Source: Pseudomonadota bacterium (lineage in GTDB: Bacteria; Pseudomonadota; Gammaproteobacteria; Burkholderiales; Burkholderiaceae). Taken from it: a stretch of DNA of 27,863 bases. Each line of letters begins with the position of its first letter. The stretch's first letter is position 1. Below are positions 1 to 9,923 of this stretch, piece after piece. Where the stretch lies: positions 1 through 27,863 of the forward strand of contig JAEZQX010000391.1 of NCBI GenBank assembly GCA_023441105.1, written 5' to 3'. A program made the translations under genes and the position numbers. The notes under the pieces were generated by a model. The model had not been told where the DNA came from and searched no databases. It worked only from the letters and a program-made list of their open reading frames with translations.

Positions 1-26
1 CCCCCCCCCCCGCCCCCGCCCCCCCC
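1..26. repeat. Poly-C low-complexity tract at the window edge
   Basis: The first 26 bases are all C except for G at 12 and 18. No gene reads into it; the nearest gene ends at 71. It may be a genuine homopolymer tract or an artefact at a contig edge. Confidence 0.8.
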
Positions 27-70
27 GGCGCCATCGGACAGTTGGCCATCCGGCGGCGATGCGTGCCAGG

Positions 71-1258
71 CTAGCGACGGTCCCGCTGGCTGACCGGCTT
101 GAACTTCTGCGCCCGCTTGCCGGTGTCGACCTCGGCGGTATAGATGTTGCCGGCCGAGTCGGTGGCGAGGTTGTGGATCCAGTGGAACTGGCCGGCCTGC
201 CTGCCGTTGCGTCCGAAGGTGTCGCCCACCGACCCGAAGAGCCGCTCCAGGATCCAGACCTTGTTGTTCTCGCCATCGGCGTTGTACAGCCAGCGCTGGT
301 CCGGCGAGGTGTCGAGATCCCAGGTCGAGCCGTTGCCCAGGGTCGAGGTGTCGAGGTAGAACTCGCGCACGTAGGTCCCGTCCCGCTGGAACACCTGGAT
401 CCGGTTGTTCACCCGGTCGCAGACATAGACGTAGCCGTCGCGGGCGACCTTCACGCAATGCACCGGGTTGCGGAACTGGGTCGCCCCGGTCTGGCCGGCC
501 TGGTAGGGGCCGGGGTCGGCGTCCGACGGCTGGTTGCCGTAGGCACCCCAATGCCGCTTGTAGAGGCCGGTGCTCGCATCGACCACCAGCACGCGCTTGT
601 TCTGGTAGCCGTCCGAGATGTAGGCCTCGTTGCGTTGCGGGTCGACCTCGACGTCCGCCGGCTGGCCGAGCAGCGGCGTCCCGTTGGGCGCGCCGCCGGT
701 GTCGTTGCTGCCGCCGGTGACGCCCAGCTTGCCGATCTGCAACAGGAAGGTGCCGTCGGCGCTGAACTTGAGCACGACGTGGTTGCCGGCGCCGTTGCCG
801 GCCATCCAGACGTTGTCCTCGTGGTCGACGAAGATGCCGTGCTCGTTGGTCGGCCATTCGCAACCGATCGCGGGCGTGCAGCGGCTGGTGAGAAAGCCCG
901 GGTCCGCCGGCCCGCCCCAGGCGCGCAGCAGGTTGCCCTCCTGGTCGAACTGCATCACGCTCGGCGCCGGATGACAGCATTCCGAACGCGGCGGCTCCTG
1001 CGCCGCGCCGGCCTCGTCGACGGTCAATGACAACGGCCGCTGCACGATCCAGATCCGGTCATGGCTGTCCACCGACACGCCGGCCACCTGCCCGACCAGC
1101 CACTGGTTGGGTAGCGCCTTCGGCCAGTCGGCGTCGACCTTGAAGTCCGGCGCATCCCGGATGCGCTTGTTGGGGGAGGGGTCCGGTGCCGCCGCAAACG
1201 CCAGATTGGCGCAGCAAACCAGCAAGGCAATGCCTTGCGCGAGCAGGCTCTTGAACAT
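71..1258 (-). CDS. Exported NHL-repeat / six-bladed beta-propeller protein
   Basis: The 395-residue product starts with a typical Sec signal peptide: MFKS, then a hydrophobic run ending around AFAAA at residues 19-24. The rest reads as NHL/SMP-30-like propeller blades, with recurring units such as GIFVDHEDNVWMAG, QPADVEVDPQRNEAYISDGY, HCVKVARDGYVYVCDRVNNR and NLATDSAGNIYTAEVDTGK. Proteins of this type (peptidyl-alpha-hydroxyglycine lyase-like, SMP-30-like) are periplasmic binding proteins or lyases/lactonases; I cannot assign a substrate. Paired cysteines occur around residues 95-130 (ECCHP, SRCTPAIGCEW), compatible with disulfides in the periplasm. The start is supported by TAGGAG seven to eight bases before the ATG. 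It diverges from the amidase gene across 273 bp, so the two may share control. Confidence 0.8.
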   Translation of the reverse strand: MFKSLLAQGIALLVCCANLAFAAAPDPSPNKRIRDAPDFKVDADWPKALPNQWLVGQVAGVSVDSHDRIWIVQRPLSLTVDEAGAAQEPPRSECCHPAPSVMQFDQEGNLLRAWGGPADPGFLTSRCTPAIGCEWPTNEHGIFVDHEDNVWMAGNGAGNHVVLKFSADGTFLLQIGKLGVTGGSNDTGGAPNGTPLLGQPADVEVDPQRNEAYISDGYQNKRVLVVDASTGLYKRHWGAYGNQPSDADPGPYQAGQTGATQFRNPVHCVKVARDGYVYVCDRVNNRIQVFQRDGTYVREFYLDTSTLGNGSTWDLDTSPDQRWLYNADGENNKVWILERLFGSVGDTFGRNGRQAGQFHWIHNLATDSAGNIYTAEVDTGKRAQKFKPVSQRDRR

Positions 1259-1403
1259 GGCGATCTCCTAGGTTGTTGCTTGTTCCGAAACAGGAGTCTT
1301 CTTCGGACTCTCCCGGGCCAGGATCGGATCCTCCCTGGCGGCGTTCCGCGTCTGCCGATGCCGTCGTCGCGGCCACGATCGTAGATCCCGACCGAGGCCT
1401 GGA

Positions 1404-1440
1404 TTACATGGCTGCAGATGTCAAACGTAACCGCATGTAA
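1404..1440. promoter_or_regulatory. Inverted repeat TTACATG-N23-CATGTAA, candidate operator
   Basis: TTACATG lies at 1404-1410 and its exact reverse complement CATGTAA at 1434-1440, so the arms are 30 bp apart, about three helical turns. A shorter inner pair, ACAT (1406-1409) and ATGT (1418-1421), is also visible. The site is in the divergent region between the NHL-protein and amidase genes and is relatively AT-rich for this DNA. That fits an operator for a shared regulator, but no regulator gene is adjacent. Confidence 0.35.
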
Positions 1441-1531
1441 GGGGCGCGGGTGGCGGCAATCCGGTCTACAGTGCAGGCTGCCGCCGTCGGCGCGGCCATG
1501 CCACTGACCACGATACCCACGGAGACTGTCG

Positions 1532-2731
1532 ATGCCGCCACTGCACGATCCGGCGCGAGCCTTCATTCCTTATCCTGATTCGCCGGTCCCCCATGCGGGC
1601 ACCGGTGCCCTGTGCGGCCTGACCTTCGCGGTCAAGGATCTGTTCGATGTCGCCGGTTATCCCACCGGCGGCGGCAATCCCTTCGTCCTCGCCCGCTCCG
1701 GGATCAAGACCCGGACCGCGCCGACCGTGCAGCGCCTGCTCGATGCCGGCGCCCGCTTCGTCGGCAAGGTGGTCACCGACGAGTTCGCCTTCTCGATGAA
1801 CGGCAGCAACGTCCATTTCGGCGCGCCGGTCAACGGTGCGGCGCCCGATCGGATCAGCGGCGGGTCGTCGTCCGGCTCGGCCGCCGCCGTATCCCACCGG
1901 CTCGTCGATTTCGCCATCGGCACCGATACCGGCGGCTCGGTGCGGGCGCCGGCCAGCCATTGCGGCCTCTATGGCATGAGGCCGACCCACGGCAGGATCA
2001 GCCTCGCGGGCGCGATGGATCTCTCGCCCAGCCTCGACACCTGCGGCTGGTTCGCGCGCGACGTCGGGACCTTCGCCCGCATTGCCGAGGTGCTCCTGGG
2101 TGACGATCCCAAGCCTCTGGCCGGCCGGATCAGGCTGCTGAAGCCGCGCGACGTCTGGTCGCTGCTCGCCGAACCGGTGCGCGCGGCGCTCGCGGAAGGG
2201 CTGGCGCGGATCGCGGCGGGACTGCAGCCGATCGCCGGCGGCAGCGCTGACGGTTTCGCCGCGGTCGATGCGGCGCCGGACGGCATCGACAGCTTGTACT
2301 GGGCGTTCCGCTACATCCAGGGGCGGGAGGCCTGGAACAGCGACGGCGACCTCATCCAGCGCTACCAGCCGCCGATGGGACCGGACGTCGCGGCGCGATT
2401 CGCCTGGTCTCGCGCGGTGACCGACGAACAGTTCGCCGACGCCACCCGCCTGCGTGAGAAGTTCCGTCGGCAGTTGACCGATCTGCTCGGCGATGACGGC
2501 ATCCTGGTGCTGCCGTCGATGCCGGACATCGCCCCGCTGCGCGATGAGAGCGATGCCGCGCTCGAGGCCTATCGCGCGCAGGCCGTGCAGATGCTGTCCC
2601 TCGCGGGACTGGCCGGCTTTCCGCAGGTGTCGCTGCCGCTTGGCAGCCGCCTCGGCGCACCGCTCGGGTTGTCGCTCCTGGGCCCGGCTGGCAGCGACCT
2701 CGGGCTGGCGAGGCTCGTCCAGCGGATCTGA
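1532..2731 (+). CDS. Amidase-signature family hydrolase
   Basis: The 399-residue cytoplasmic enzyme belongs to the amidase signature family (GatA/AtzF-like), which hydrolyses C-N amide bonds with a Ser-cisSer-Lys triad. All three residues are visible: Lys35 in FAVKDLFD, the cis-Ser near 113 in ISGGSSSGS, and the nucleophile Ser136 in GTDTGGSVRAP. The C-terminal core (VLPSMPDIAP, then GFPQVSLPLG) is complete. It is shorter than GatA (about 480 residues), so it is more likely a stand-alone amidase than a tRNA amidotransferase subunit; no gatB or gatC is nearby. The start is supported by GGAGA at 1521-1525, six bases before the ATG. Convergence with an N-carbamoyl-amino-acid-type hydrolase suggests amide, ureide or hydantoin nitrogen use, but the substrate is unknown. 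Confidence 0.88.
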   Translation: MPPLHDPARAFIPYPDSPVPHAGTGALCGLTFAVKDLFDVAGYPTGGGNPFVLARSGIKTRTAPTVQRLLDAGARFVGKVVTDEFAFSMNGSNVHFGAPVNGAAPDRISGGSSSGSAAAVSHRLVDFAIGTDTGGSVRAPASHCGLYGMRPTHGRISLAGAMDLSPSLDTCGWFARDVGTFARIAEVLLGDDPKPLAGRIRLLKPRDVWSLLAEPVRAALAEGLARIAAGLQPIAGGSADGFAAVDAAPDGIDSLYWAFRYIQGREAWNSDGDLIQRYQPPMGPDVAARFAWSRAVTDEQFADATRLREKFRRQLTDLLGDDGILVLPSMPDIAPLRDESDAALEAYRAQAVQMLSLAGLAGFPQVSLPLGSRLGAPLGLSLLGPAGSDLGLARLVQRI

Positions 2732-2760
2732 TGGGCGAGCCGCCGGGCGGCGGGGATGAC

Positions 2761-2782
2761 CCGGCCGCTCAGGCGCGGCCGG
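2761..2782. terminator. GC-rich hairpin between convergent genes
   Basis: CCGGCCGC (2761-2768) and GCGGCCGG (2775-2782) form a perfect 8-bp stem with a 6-base loop. It spans the stop codon of the minus-strand amidohydrolase, 30 bp past the amidase stop. No T-run follows on either strand, so a canonical intrinsic terminator is not shown, but the position fits a shared 3' end structure. Confidence 0.4.
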
Positions 2783-4121
2783 CGCGCTCCAGCATGGCGT
2801 GCAGCAGCACGTTGGCACCGGCGCTGAGGTGCTCGGGCCTGGCGTCCTCGATCTCGTTGTGCGAGATGCCGTCCTTGCAGGGCACGAAGATCATTGCCGT
2901 GGGCGCGGTGCGGGCGACGTAGACGGCGTCGTGGCCGGCGCCGCTGACGATGTCCAGGGGCTCCTCGCCGAGGCGGCGCGCGCCATCGCGGACCAGCTGC
3001 ACCAGCGCCGGATCGAACGCCACCGGCGGGAAGTAGACCACCTGCTCGATCGCCACGGCGATGCCGCGCGAATCGCGCTCGATGGCGGCGGCCGCTTCGT
3101 GGAGCGCATCGTGCATGCGGTCGAGTCCTTCGTCGTGGCTGTGACGGAAGTCGACGGTGAACGAGACGCGCCCCGGGATGACGTTGCGGGAATTGGGATG
3201 GACGGTCACGCAGCCGACGGTGCCGCGGCCGTCCGGCTGCTCGGACATGGCGATCTGGTTGACGCGGGCGATCAGGGCGCCTGCCGGCAGCAATGCATCC
3301 CGGCGCAGTCGCATCGGTGTCGGCCCGGCATGCGCCTCCTGGCCGGTGACGGTGACGTCGTACCAACGCTGACCGAGCGCGCCGGTGACGGCGCCGATGA
3401 CGATGCCGCCGTCCTCGAGGATCGGTCCCTGCTCGATGTGCGCCTCGAAGTAGGCATCGAGGCGCTGCGCGCCGCCGGCAACGCTGGCCGGTGACTGGCC
3501 GAGGAAGCCGATCGCCTTCAGCTCGCCGGCCACGGTGCGGCCTTCGGCATCCCTGGCGGCGAGGGCGTGCTCCAGCGTGAAGGCGCCGGCGTAGACACCG
3601 GAGCCCATCATTACCGGCACGAAGCGCGAGCCTTCCTCGTTGGTCCAGACGCACACCTCCAGCGGCGCCTGCGTGCGGATGCCGGCATCGTCGAGCGTGC
3701 GCAGCACCTCGAGTCCGGCCAGCACGCCATAGTTGCCGTCGAACTTGCCGCCGGTGGGCTGGGTGTCCAGGTGGCTGCCGGTGGCAACGGCGGCCCGCGT
3801 GGGGTCGCTGCCTGCGCGCCGGGCGAAGATGTTGCCGATGCCGTCCACCCGGATCTCGCAACCCGCCTCGCGCGCCCAGCGGATGAACAGCTCGCGCCCC
3901 TGGCGATCGAGATCGGTGAGGGCCAGGCGACAGACCCCACCCTTGTCGGTGGCGCCGATCTTCGCCAGCGTCATCAGCGATCGCCACAGGCGGTCGTGAT
4001 CGACGGCCAACGGATCGGGGCGTGCGCCGTCGGCGCCTTGCCTGGCGGGCGCGCCGCCGGCCGGCGAGGGCATTGTCGTAGGGGAATCCGATGCGAGCGA
4101 TGCAAGCGGCGATGTGCGCAT
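2769..4121 (-). CDS. M20-family Zn-dependent N-carbamoyl-amino-acid / allantoate amidohydrolase
   Basis: The 450-residue product is a typical HyuC/AllC-type amidohydrolase, which cleaves N-carbamoyl amino acids, ureidopropionate or allantoate to release ammonia and CO2. The metal-site residues are all present: His117 (GSHLDT), Asp128 (KFDGNYG), Glu162/Glu163 (TNEEGSRF), His228 (EAHIEQGP) and a His near 421 (ISHNEIED). Substrate-site N/R residues are seen in HPNSRNVIPGRVSF. The ATG at 4121 is chosen because GGGAGA precedes it by seven bases; an ATG at 4073 would give 434 residues but has no ribosome binding site. The first 40 or so residues are a low-complexity extension compared with the usual length of about 410-420. 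The exact substrate cannot be told from sequence. Confidence 0.88.
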   Translation of the reverse strand: MRTSPLASLASDSPTTMPSPAGGAPARQGADGARPDPLAVDHDRLWRSLMTLAKIGATDKGGVCRLALTDLDRQGRELFIRWAREAGCEIRVDGIGNIFARRAGSDPTRAAVATGSHLDTQPTGGKFDGNYGVLAGLEVLRTLDDAGIRTQAPLEVCVWTNEEGSRFVPVMMGSGVYAGAFTLEHALAARDAEGRTVAGELKAIGFLGQSPASVAGGAQRLDAYFEAHIEQGPILEDGGIVIGAVTGALGQRWYDVTVTGQEAHAGPTPMRLRRDALLPAGALIARVNQIAMSEQPDGRGTVGCVTVHPNSRNVIPGRVSFTVDFRHSHDEGLDRMHDALHEAAAAIERDSRGIAVAIEQVVYFPPVAFDPALVQLVRDGARRLGEEPLDIVSGAGHDAVYVARTAPTAMIFVPCKDGISHNEIEDARPEHLSAGANVLLHAMLERAGRA

Positions 4122-4145
4122 GTCCGGGTCTCCCGCGGGAGCGGA

Positions 4146-4177
4146 TCGAATCCGCGCGCCATGGGAGGCGGATTCGA
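4146..4177. promoter_or_regulatory. Perfect 10-bp inverted repeat, candidate operator or leader hairpin
   Basis: TCGAATCCGC at 4146-4155 is mirrored exactly by GCGGATTCGA at 4168-4177, with a 12-base spacer. The site begins 25 bp upstream of the amidohydrolase ATG and is well placed to be an operator, or a stem in that gene's 5' leader. A perfect 10-bp arm is unlikely to be chance at this location. Confidence 0.5.
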
Positions 4178-4423
4178 ACGTTGAGCTGGGCCAGCCCAGC
4201 GGCCGGCATCTTCCCCCGCAGGCAGCGCGCCATGCGGGGGTTCCGGAAGAGTATCTCATGCAGGCCGCTGCCCGCGTCATGCGCCCTGCAGCCTGCGGTG
4301 CGGCGCATCGGCCCTCGGCGGTCCCGGATACCGGCGACGACAGCTGACCGGATCGAACAGGTACGATCGCCGGGCTCCGCGACGAGATGACCGGACCGGG
4401 GGGCCGACGGACAGAGGAGCAGG

Positions 4424-4448
4424 GGCAAAGGACACAGGCAAAGGACAC
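4424..4448. repeat. Tandem direct repeat GGCAAAGGACAC, two copies, 13-bp period
   Basis: GGCAAAGGACAC occurs at 4424-4435 and again at 4437-4448, directly before the purine-rich ribosome binding region of the sulfurtransferase gene. It could be a replication-slippage product or could affect leader structure. Confidence 0.6.
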
Positions 4449-4463
4449 GGGAGAAAGGAAAGG

Positions 4464-5318
4464 ATGACGATTGCCGGATTTTCAGACACCAGGTACCTGA
4501 TCGACGCGCGCGGACTGCAGGAGCGCCTCGATGAGGTGGTCCTGCTCGACCTCCGTCCCGCCGAGCATTTCGCGCTCGGTCACATCGCAGGCAGCCGCCA
4601 CCTCGATCTGTACGGCGTGAGCCTGACGGATTCTTCGGCCGCGCCGCTGGAGGCGTTCCTGTCGATGCTGCGGATCCTGTTTGGCACGCGCGGCATCGGC
4701 AATGACAGGCCGGTGGTGGTCTACGATCACGAGAGCGGTGAGCGGGCATCGCGGGCGGTGTGGCTGCTTGCCGTCCTGGGCCATCCGGACGTGGGGCTGC
4801 TCGATGGCGGCACGCAGGCCTGGACAGCGGCGGGTGGGCGGCTGGTCACGACCACATCGGCAGCGCCGCCGGTGGATCCGGCGAAGGCGCCGCCCACGCC
4901 CGCGCCCTACGAAGGCACGTTCGACCTCGACCTCCTGGCGACCCGCTTCGACGTCCATCGCGCCATCGACGACGAGACGGCAGTCATCGTCGACGTCAGG
5001 CGGGCATCCGAATATCGCGGCACGGAGCGGCGGGCGCGGCGGGCGGGAACAATTCCGGGAGCAGTCCACGTGTTCTGGCGCGAGCATCTCGATGGCGCCG
5101 GCGCGCTGCGGCCGCCCGAGGCGATCCGCGACCTCTACCTGAGCCGCGGCGTGACACCGGACAAGCGCGTCATCGCGGTGTGCCATGGCGGCTACCGGTC
5201 GGCGAGCACGCTGATCGCATTGAAGTCGCTGGGCTTCCCGCAGGTGCGCAACTACATCGGCTCCTGGGGCGAATGGGGAAACCGCGAAGACTCGAGGATC
5301 GTCGTTCCTGCAGCCTGA
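4464..5318 (+). CDS. Two-domain sulfurtransferase (rhodanese family)
   Basis: The 284-residue protein has two rhodanese domains, roughly 10-125 and 150-280, as in thiosulfate:cyanide and 3-mercaptopyruvate sulfurtransferases, which move a sulfane sulfur through a cysteine persulfide. The active Cys240 sits in CHGGYRS. The N-terminal domain has Asp88 (VVYDHESG) where a catalytic Cys would be, as is normal for the inactive first domain. The CHGGYRS loop differs from the classic CRKGVT (thiosulfate) and CGSGVT (mercaptopyruvate) loops as I recall them and looks more like that of single-domain rhodaneses, so the sulfur donor is uncertain. There is no signal peptide. The start is supported by the purine-rich GGGAGAAAGGAAAGG just before the ATG. 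It converges on the trehalose-synthase-like gene with a 39-bp gap. Confidence 0.87.
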   Translation: MTIAGFSDTRYLIDARGLQERLDEVVLLDLRPAEHFALGHIAGSRHLDLYGVSLTDSSAAPLEAFLSMLRILFGTRGIGNDRPVVVYDHESGERASRAVWLLAVLGHPDVGLLDGGTQAWTAAGGRLVTTTSAAPPVDPAKAPPTPAPYEGTFDLDLLATRFDVHRAIDDETAVIVDVRRASEYRGTERRARRAGTIPGAVHVFWREHLDGAGALRPPEAIRDLYLSRGVTPDKRVIAVCHGGYRSASTLIALKSLGFPQVRNYIGSWGEWGNREDSRIVVPAA

Positions 5319-5357
5319 GACGGGCGAGGCGAGAGGGCGGGCCGGATCGCCGAAGCC

Positions 5358-7022
5358 TCAGATCTCGCTGCGCTTCAACAGGTAGTCGAGACCGCCGATG
5401 CGGAACCAGCGGTAGCCGTACGGCTCAAGCACCACGGTGTGACGCCCTCGCTTGTCGCCGCGGCTGTGGTCGTCGGACAGCAGGTTGACGAGCAGCACTT
5501 CCGGCCCCTCGGCATCCTCCGCCTTGAAGCGCACCTCTCGCGCTTCCGCCGCCAGGTTGTGCAGGAAGATGACGCTGTTGTTGCGCCAGCGGTAGCGGAT
5601 GACCAGCACGGCCGCATCGTCCAGCGGGATGACGTCGAAGTCGCCCCAGCCGATCTCCGGGACTTCCTTGCGCATGCGCACCATCCGCTCGAGCCAGTTC
5701 AGGAAGGAGCCGGGATCGCGCCGCTGTTCGGCGACGTTGAGCCGCTGGTAGCTGTAGGGCCCATCGCTGATCACCGGTTTGTGCGGCTTCGCGGCCGCGG
5801 TGAAGCCGGCGAACGGTTCATCCGACCACTGCATCGGCGTACGCGCGCATTCGCGTTCGGGCAGGGACAGGTCGTCGCCCATCAGGATCTCGTCGCCGTA
5901 GCGCAGCACCGGCGTTCCCGGCAGGGTCAGCATCAGGCTGTAGGCGCCCTCGAGGCGGCGCCGGTCGCCATCGAGCATCGGCGCCAGCCGCCGGCGGATG
6001 CCCCGGCCGTACAACTGATGCTCCTTCGCCGGCCCGAACGCCTGGAACACACGCTCTCTCTGGCGCTGCGTGAGCCGGCCGAGATCGAGCTCGTCGTGGT
6101 TGCGCAGGAAGTTGCACCACTGCGCCGTGGCGGGACGTTCGCGGGTCGCTGCCAGCGCCTTGGCCAAGGGTCGGCTGTCGCCGCTGGCGAGCGCGTAGAA
6201 CAGGTGCTGGTTGACCTGGAAGTTGAACAGCATGTGCAGGCGGTCGCCGTCATCGCCGAAGTACTCGATGCCGACCCCGGGCAGGATGTTTGCCTCGCCG
6301 AGGATGATGGCATCGCCCTTGCGCCACTGCAGCAACTCGCGGAAGGTCCGCAGCATCGCATACTGCGGCTTCGACTTGCGCACCGTCGCGCCCTTGGTTC
6401 CGATGATGAACGGCACGGCATCGAGACGGAAGCCGGAGACGCCCAGTTGCGCCCAGAAGCCCATGATCTTGAGGATCTCGGCCTGCACCAGCGGGTTCGA
6501 GGTGTTGAGATCGGGCTGGAAATCGTAGAAGCGGTGGAAGTACCAGGCCTTCGCCTGCTCGTCGCGCTTCCAGACCGCTTTCTGGACACCCGGAAAGACG
6601 ATGCCTTCGTCGATCTCGGCGGGCTTCTTGTCGGACCAGACGTACCAGTCGCGGTACTTGGACGCGGGGTCGCTGCGCGCGGAGCGGAACCATGGATGCT
6701 GGTCGGACGTATGGTTCACGACCAGGTCGATCAGCACCCTCATGCCGCGCTGATGGGCGCCGTGGGTGAACTCGACGAAGTCGCCCAGGGTGCCGAAGCG
6801 CGGATCGACGTTGTAGTAGTCGGAGACATCGTAGCCGTGGTCGCGCTGCGGCGAAGTCTGGAACGGCATCAGCCAGATGCAGGTGACGCCCATGCCGTGC
6901 AGGTAGTCGAGGCGGCGCAGCAGCCCCTGGAAATCGCCGATCCCGTCGCCGTTGGAATCCATGTAGCTGCCGACGGACAGGCAGTAGATCACCGCGTTCT
7001 TGTACCACAGGTCGTTGATCAT
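5358..7022 (-). CDS. treS: Trehalose synthase-like GH13 enzyme
   Basis: The 554-residue cytoplasmic protein is a GH13 alpha-amylase-fold enzyme with clear resemblance to trehalose synthase (maltose alpha-D-glucosyltransferase, maltose to trehalose). It opens with YKNAVIYCLSVGSYMDSNGD and contains the conserved VVNHTSDQHPWF. Catalytic residues are Asp201 (GFRLDAVPF), Glu243 (LGEAN) and the transition-state Asp310 (FLRNHDEL). The IRRRLAPML stretch and PMQW are also TreS-typical. The match covers the catalytic TreS core only; no maltokinase domain is fused. The reading frame extends upstream to 7130, but the conserved family begins at the ATG at 7022, which is chosen. It diverges from a second GH13 gene 154 bp away. 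A related GH13 alpha-glucan hydrolase or isomerase cannot be excluded. Confidence 0.85.
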   Translation of the reverse strand: MINDLWYKNAVIYCLSVGSYMDSNGDGIGDFQGLLRRLDYLHGMGVTCIWLMPFQTSPQRDHGYDVSDYYNVDPRFGTLGDFVEFTHGAHQRGMRVLIDLVVNHTSDQHPWFRSARSDPASKYRDWYVWSDKKPAEIDEGIVFPGVQKAVWKRDEQAKAWYFHRFYDFQPDLNTSNPLVQAEILKIMGFWAQLGVSGFRLDAVPFIIGTKGATVRKSKPQYAMLRTFRELLQWRKGDAIILGEANILPGVGIEYFGDDGDRLHMLFNFQVNQHLFYALASGDSRPLAKALAATRERPATAQWCNFLRNHDELDLGRLTQRQRERVFQAFGPAKEHQLYGRGIRRRLAPMLDGDRRRLEGAYSLMLTLPGTPVLRYGDEILMGDDLSLPERECARTPMQWSDEPFAGFTAAAKPHKPVISDGPYSYQRLNVAEQRRDPGSFLNWLERMVRMRKEVPEIGWGDFDVIPLDDAAVLVIRYRWRNNSVIFLHNLAAEAREVRFKAEDAEGPEVLLVNLLSDDHSRGDKRGRHTVVLEPYGYRWFRIGGLDYLLKRSEI

Positions 7023-7164
7023 GGCGGGGCGGGGCGTGGTGCGTGGCGCAATGCAGCGGCGCGGGTCCGGGCACGACACGTGGCGCTGCCTTCGCGCCTG
7101 CCGCGTCCGGCGGGAGCGGCCAGGCAGCAAACCGCATGCCGGTGGCGGCGCGCGGCAACGAATG

Positions 7165-7169
7165 AGGAG
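7165..7169 (+). promoter_or_regulatory. Ribosome binding site deciding a GTG start
   Basis: AGGAG at 7165-7169 sits seven bases before a GTG at 7177. It lies inside the codons that would follow an in-frame ATG at 7162, which itself has no Shine-Dalgarno sequence. This favours the GTG as the alpha-glucosidase start. Confidence 0.6.
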
Positions 7170-7176
7170 TCAGCCG

Positions 7177-8830
<1,654 letters not shown>

Positions 8831-8838
<8 letters not shown>

Positions 8839-9865
8839 TGGTCGGCCCGCGGGAGCGGCCGCGCCGCGAGGCGTCGCCGGCGAGCAACCAGGCCGCCGTC
8901 ATGCCGCCGATGGCCACCAGGGTCGCGGCCGCGACCGCCTGGCGGTGCCTGGAGAGCTGCCATTGCAGGCTGCTGCCGCGCGAGCGGTCATCGAACCGGC
9001 CGTGGGCGCCGAAGTCACCGGCCACCGGTGCCATGAGCGCGTCCGCCTGGCCAGGCGGCGCAGCCTCGTCGGTCTGCTGGCCGTCGTAGGCCATCCGCGC
9101 GGCGAGGCGGTCGCCCACGCCCGGCAGGATCCGGGTGGAAAGGATCGACTTGACCGCCGGCCAGCCGACCCACAGTTCGCGCCGCGGCTCGAGGGACGCA
9201 TGCAGGATCGCGTCGCCGGCGACCTCCGGCTGGAAGATCGGCGGCACCGGCTGCACGCGTCGCGGCAGCTTGTTGCGCGCCCAGTCGAATTGCGGCGTGT
9301 TGAAGGCGCTCAGCTGGACCATCGTCAGCCGGACGCGGGAAGCGTCGCGGATCAGCTCCGATCGCAGCGAGTCGGTGAAGCCCCGGATCGCGGCCTTCGA
9401 TGCGCAGTAGGCCGATTGCAGCGGGATGGAGCGGTAGGCGAGGGCGGAGCCGACCTGCACGATGCAGCCCTGGTTTCGCGGCAGCATGCGGCGCAATGCC
9501 GCCAGCGTGCCGTGGACGGTGCCGAGATAGGTCACTTCGGCCACCCGCCGGAACTCCTCGGCAGTGGTGTCCACCACCGGGGCGAAGACGGTGGTGGCGG
9601 CATTGTTTACCCAGACAGTGATCGGCCCGAGCTCGCGCTCGATGCGGCCGGCCGCCTCCTCGACCTGTGCCGCATCGGCGACATCCACCGCGATGCCCAG
9701 CGCCGTGGCGCCTGCGGCGCGCAACTCGCGGCAGGTATCCTGCAACCGATCCTCGCCACGAGCCAGGACCGCGACCTGGTCGCCGTTCCTGGCAAATGCC
9801 AGGGCCGCCGCACGGCCGATGCCCGCGGATCCCCCGGTTACCACCACCACTCGTGACCTGGCCAT
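8831..9865 (-). CDS. SDR-family oxidoreductase with C-terminal membrane anchor
   Basis: The 344-residue protein has a classical short-chain dehydrogenase/reductase domain in its first 250 or so residues: cofactor loop TGGSAGIG near the N-terminus, WVNNAA, catalytic Ser in VGSALAYRS and YCASK. A long extension follows, with one hydrophobic segment (AVAAATLVAIGGMTAAWLL) close to the C-terminus and a basic tail, so it is probably anchored to the inner membrane. The ATG at 9865 is chosen because GGAG lies seven bases upstream; a TTG directly before it is less well spaced. It starts 58 bp after aroQ on the same strand and may be the last gene of the quinate/shikimate-type operon, but nothing in the sequence links it to that pathway. 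The substrate is unknown. Confidence 0.85.
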
Positions 9866-9923
9866 CAAGCGCTCCGTCCGCTGTCGGCGGCGCGCAGCAA
9901 TGCCGATGCCCAGCGGGCAGGCG

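Larger units (their letters stand above)
4122..4463. other. 342-bp divergent intergenic region with two repeat structures
   Basis: This gap separates the amidohydrolase start (minus) from the sulfurtransferase start (plus). It holds the inverted repeat at 4146-4177 and the tandem repeat at 4424-4448. Several open frames cross it, but they are Arg/Pro/Ala-rich, lack ribosome binding sites and look non-coding. A T-loop-like GTTCGAATC on the minus strand is not part of a tRNA fold. Confidence 0.6.

Noticed and set aside
2739..2751. Palindrome GCCGCCGGGCGGC as a terminator
   Set aside because: The loop would be too small unless the stem is shortened to four pairs, and no T-run follows. The hairpin at 2761-2782 is better.
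4140..4180. tRNA-like T-loop GTTCGAATC on the minus strand
   Set aside because: The bases around it do not pair as a T-stem and no D, anticodon or acceptor stem can be built; it is part of the 10-bp inverted repeat.
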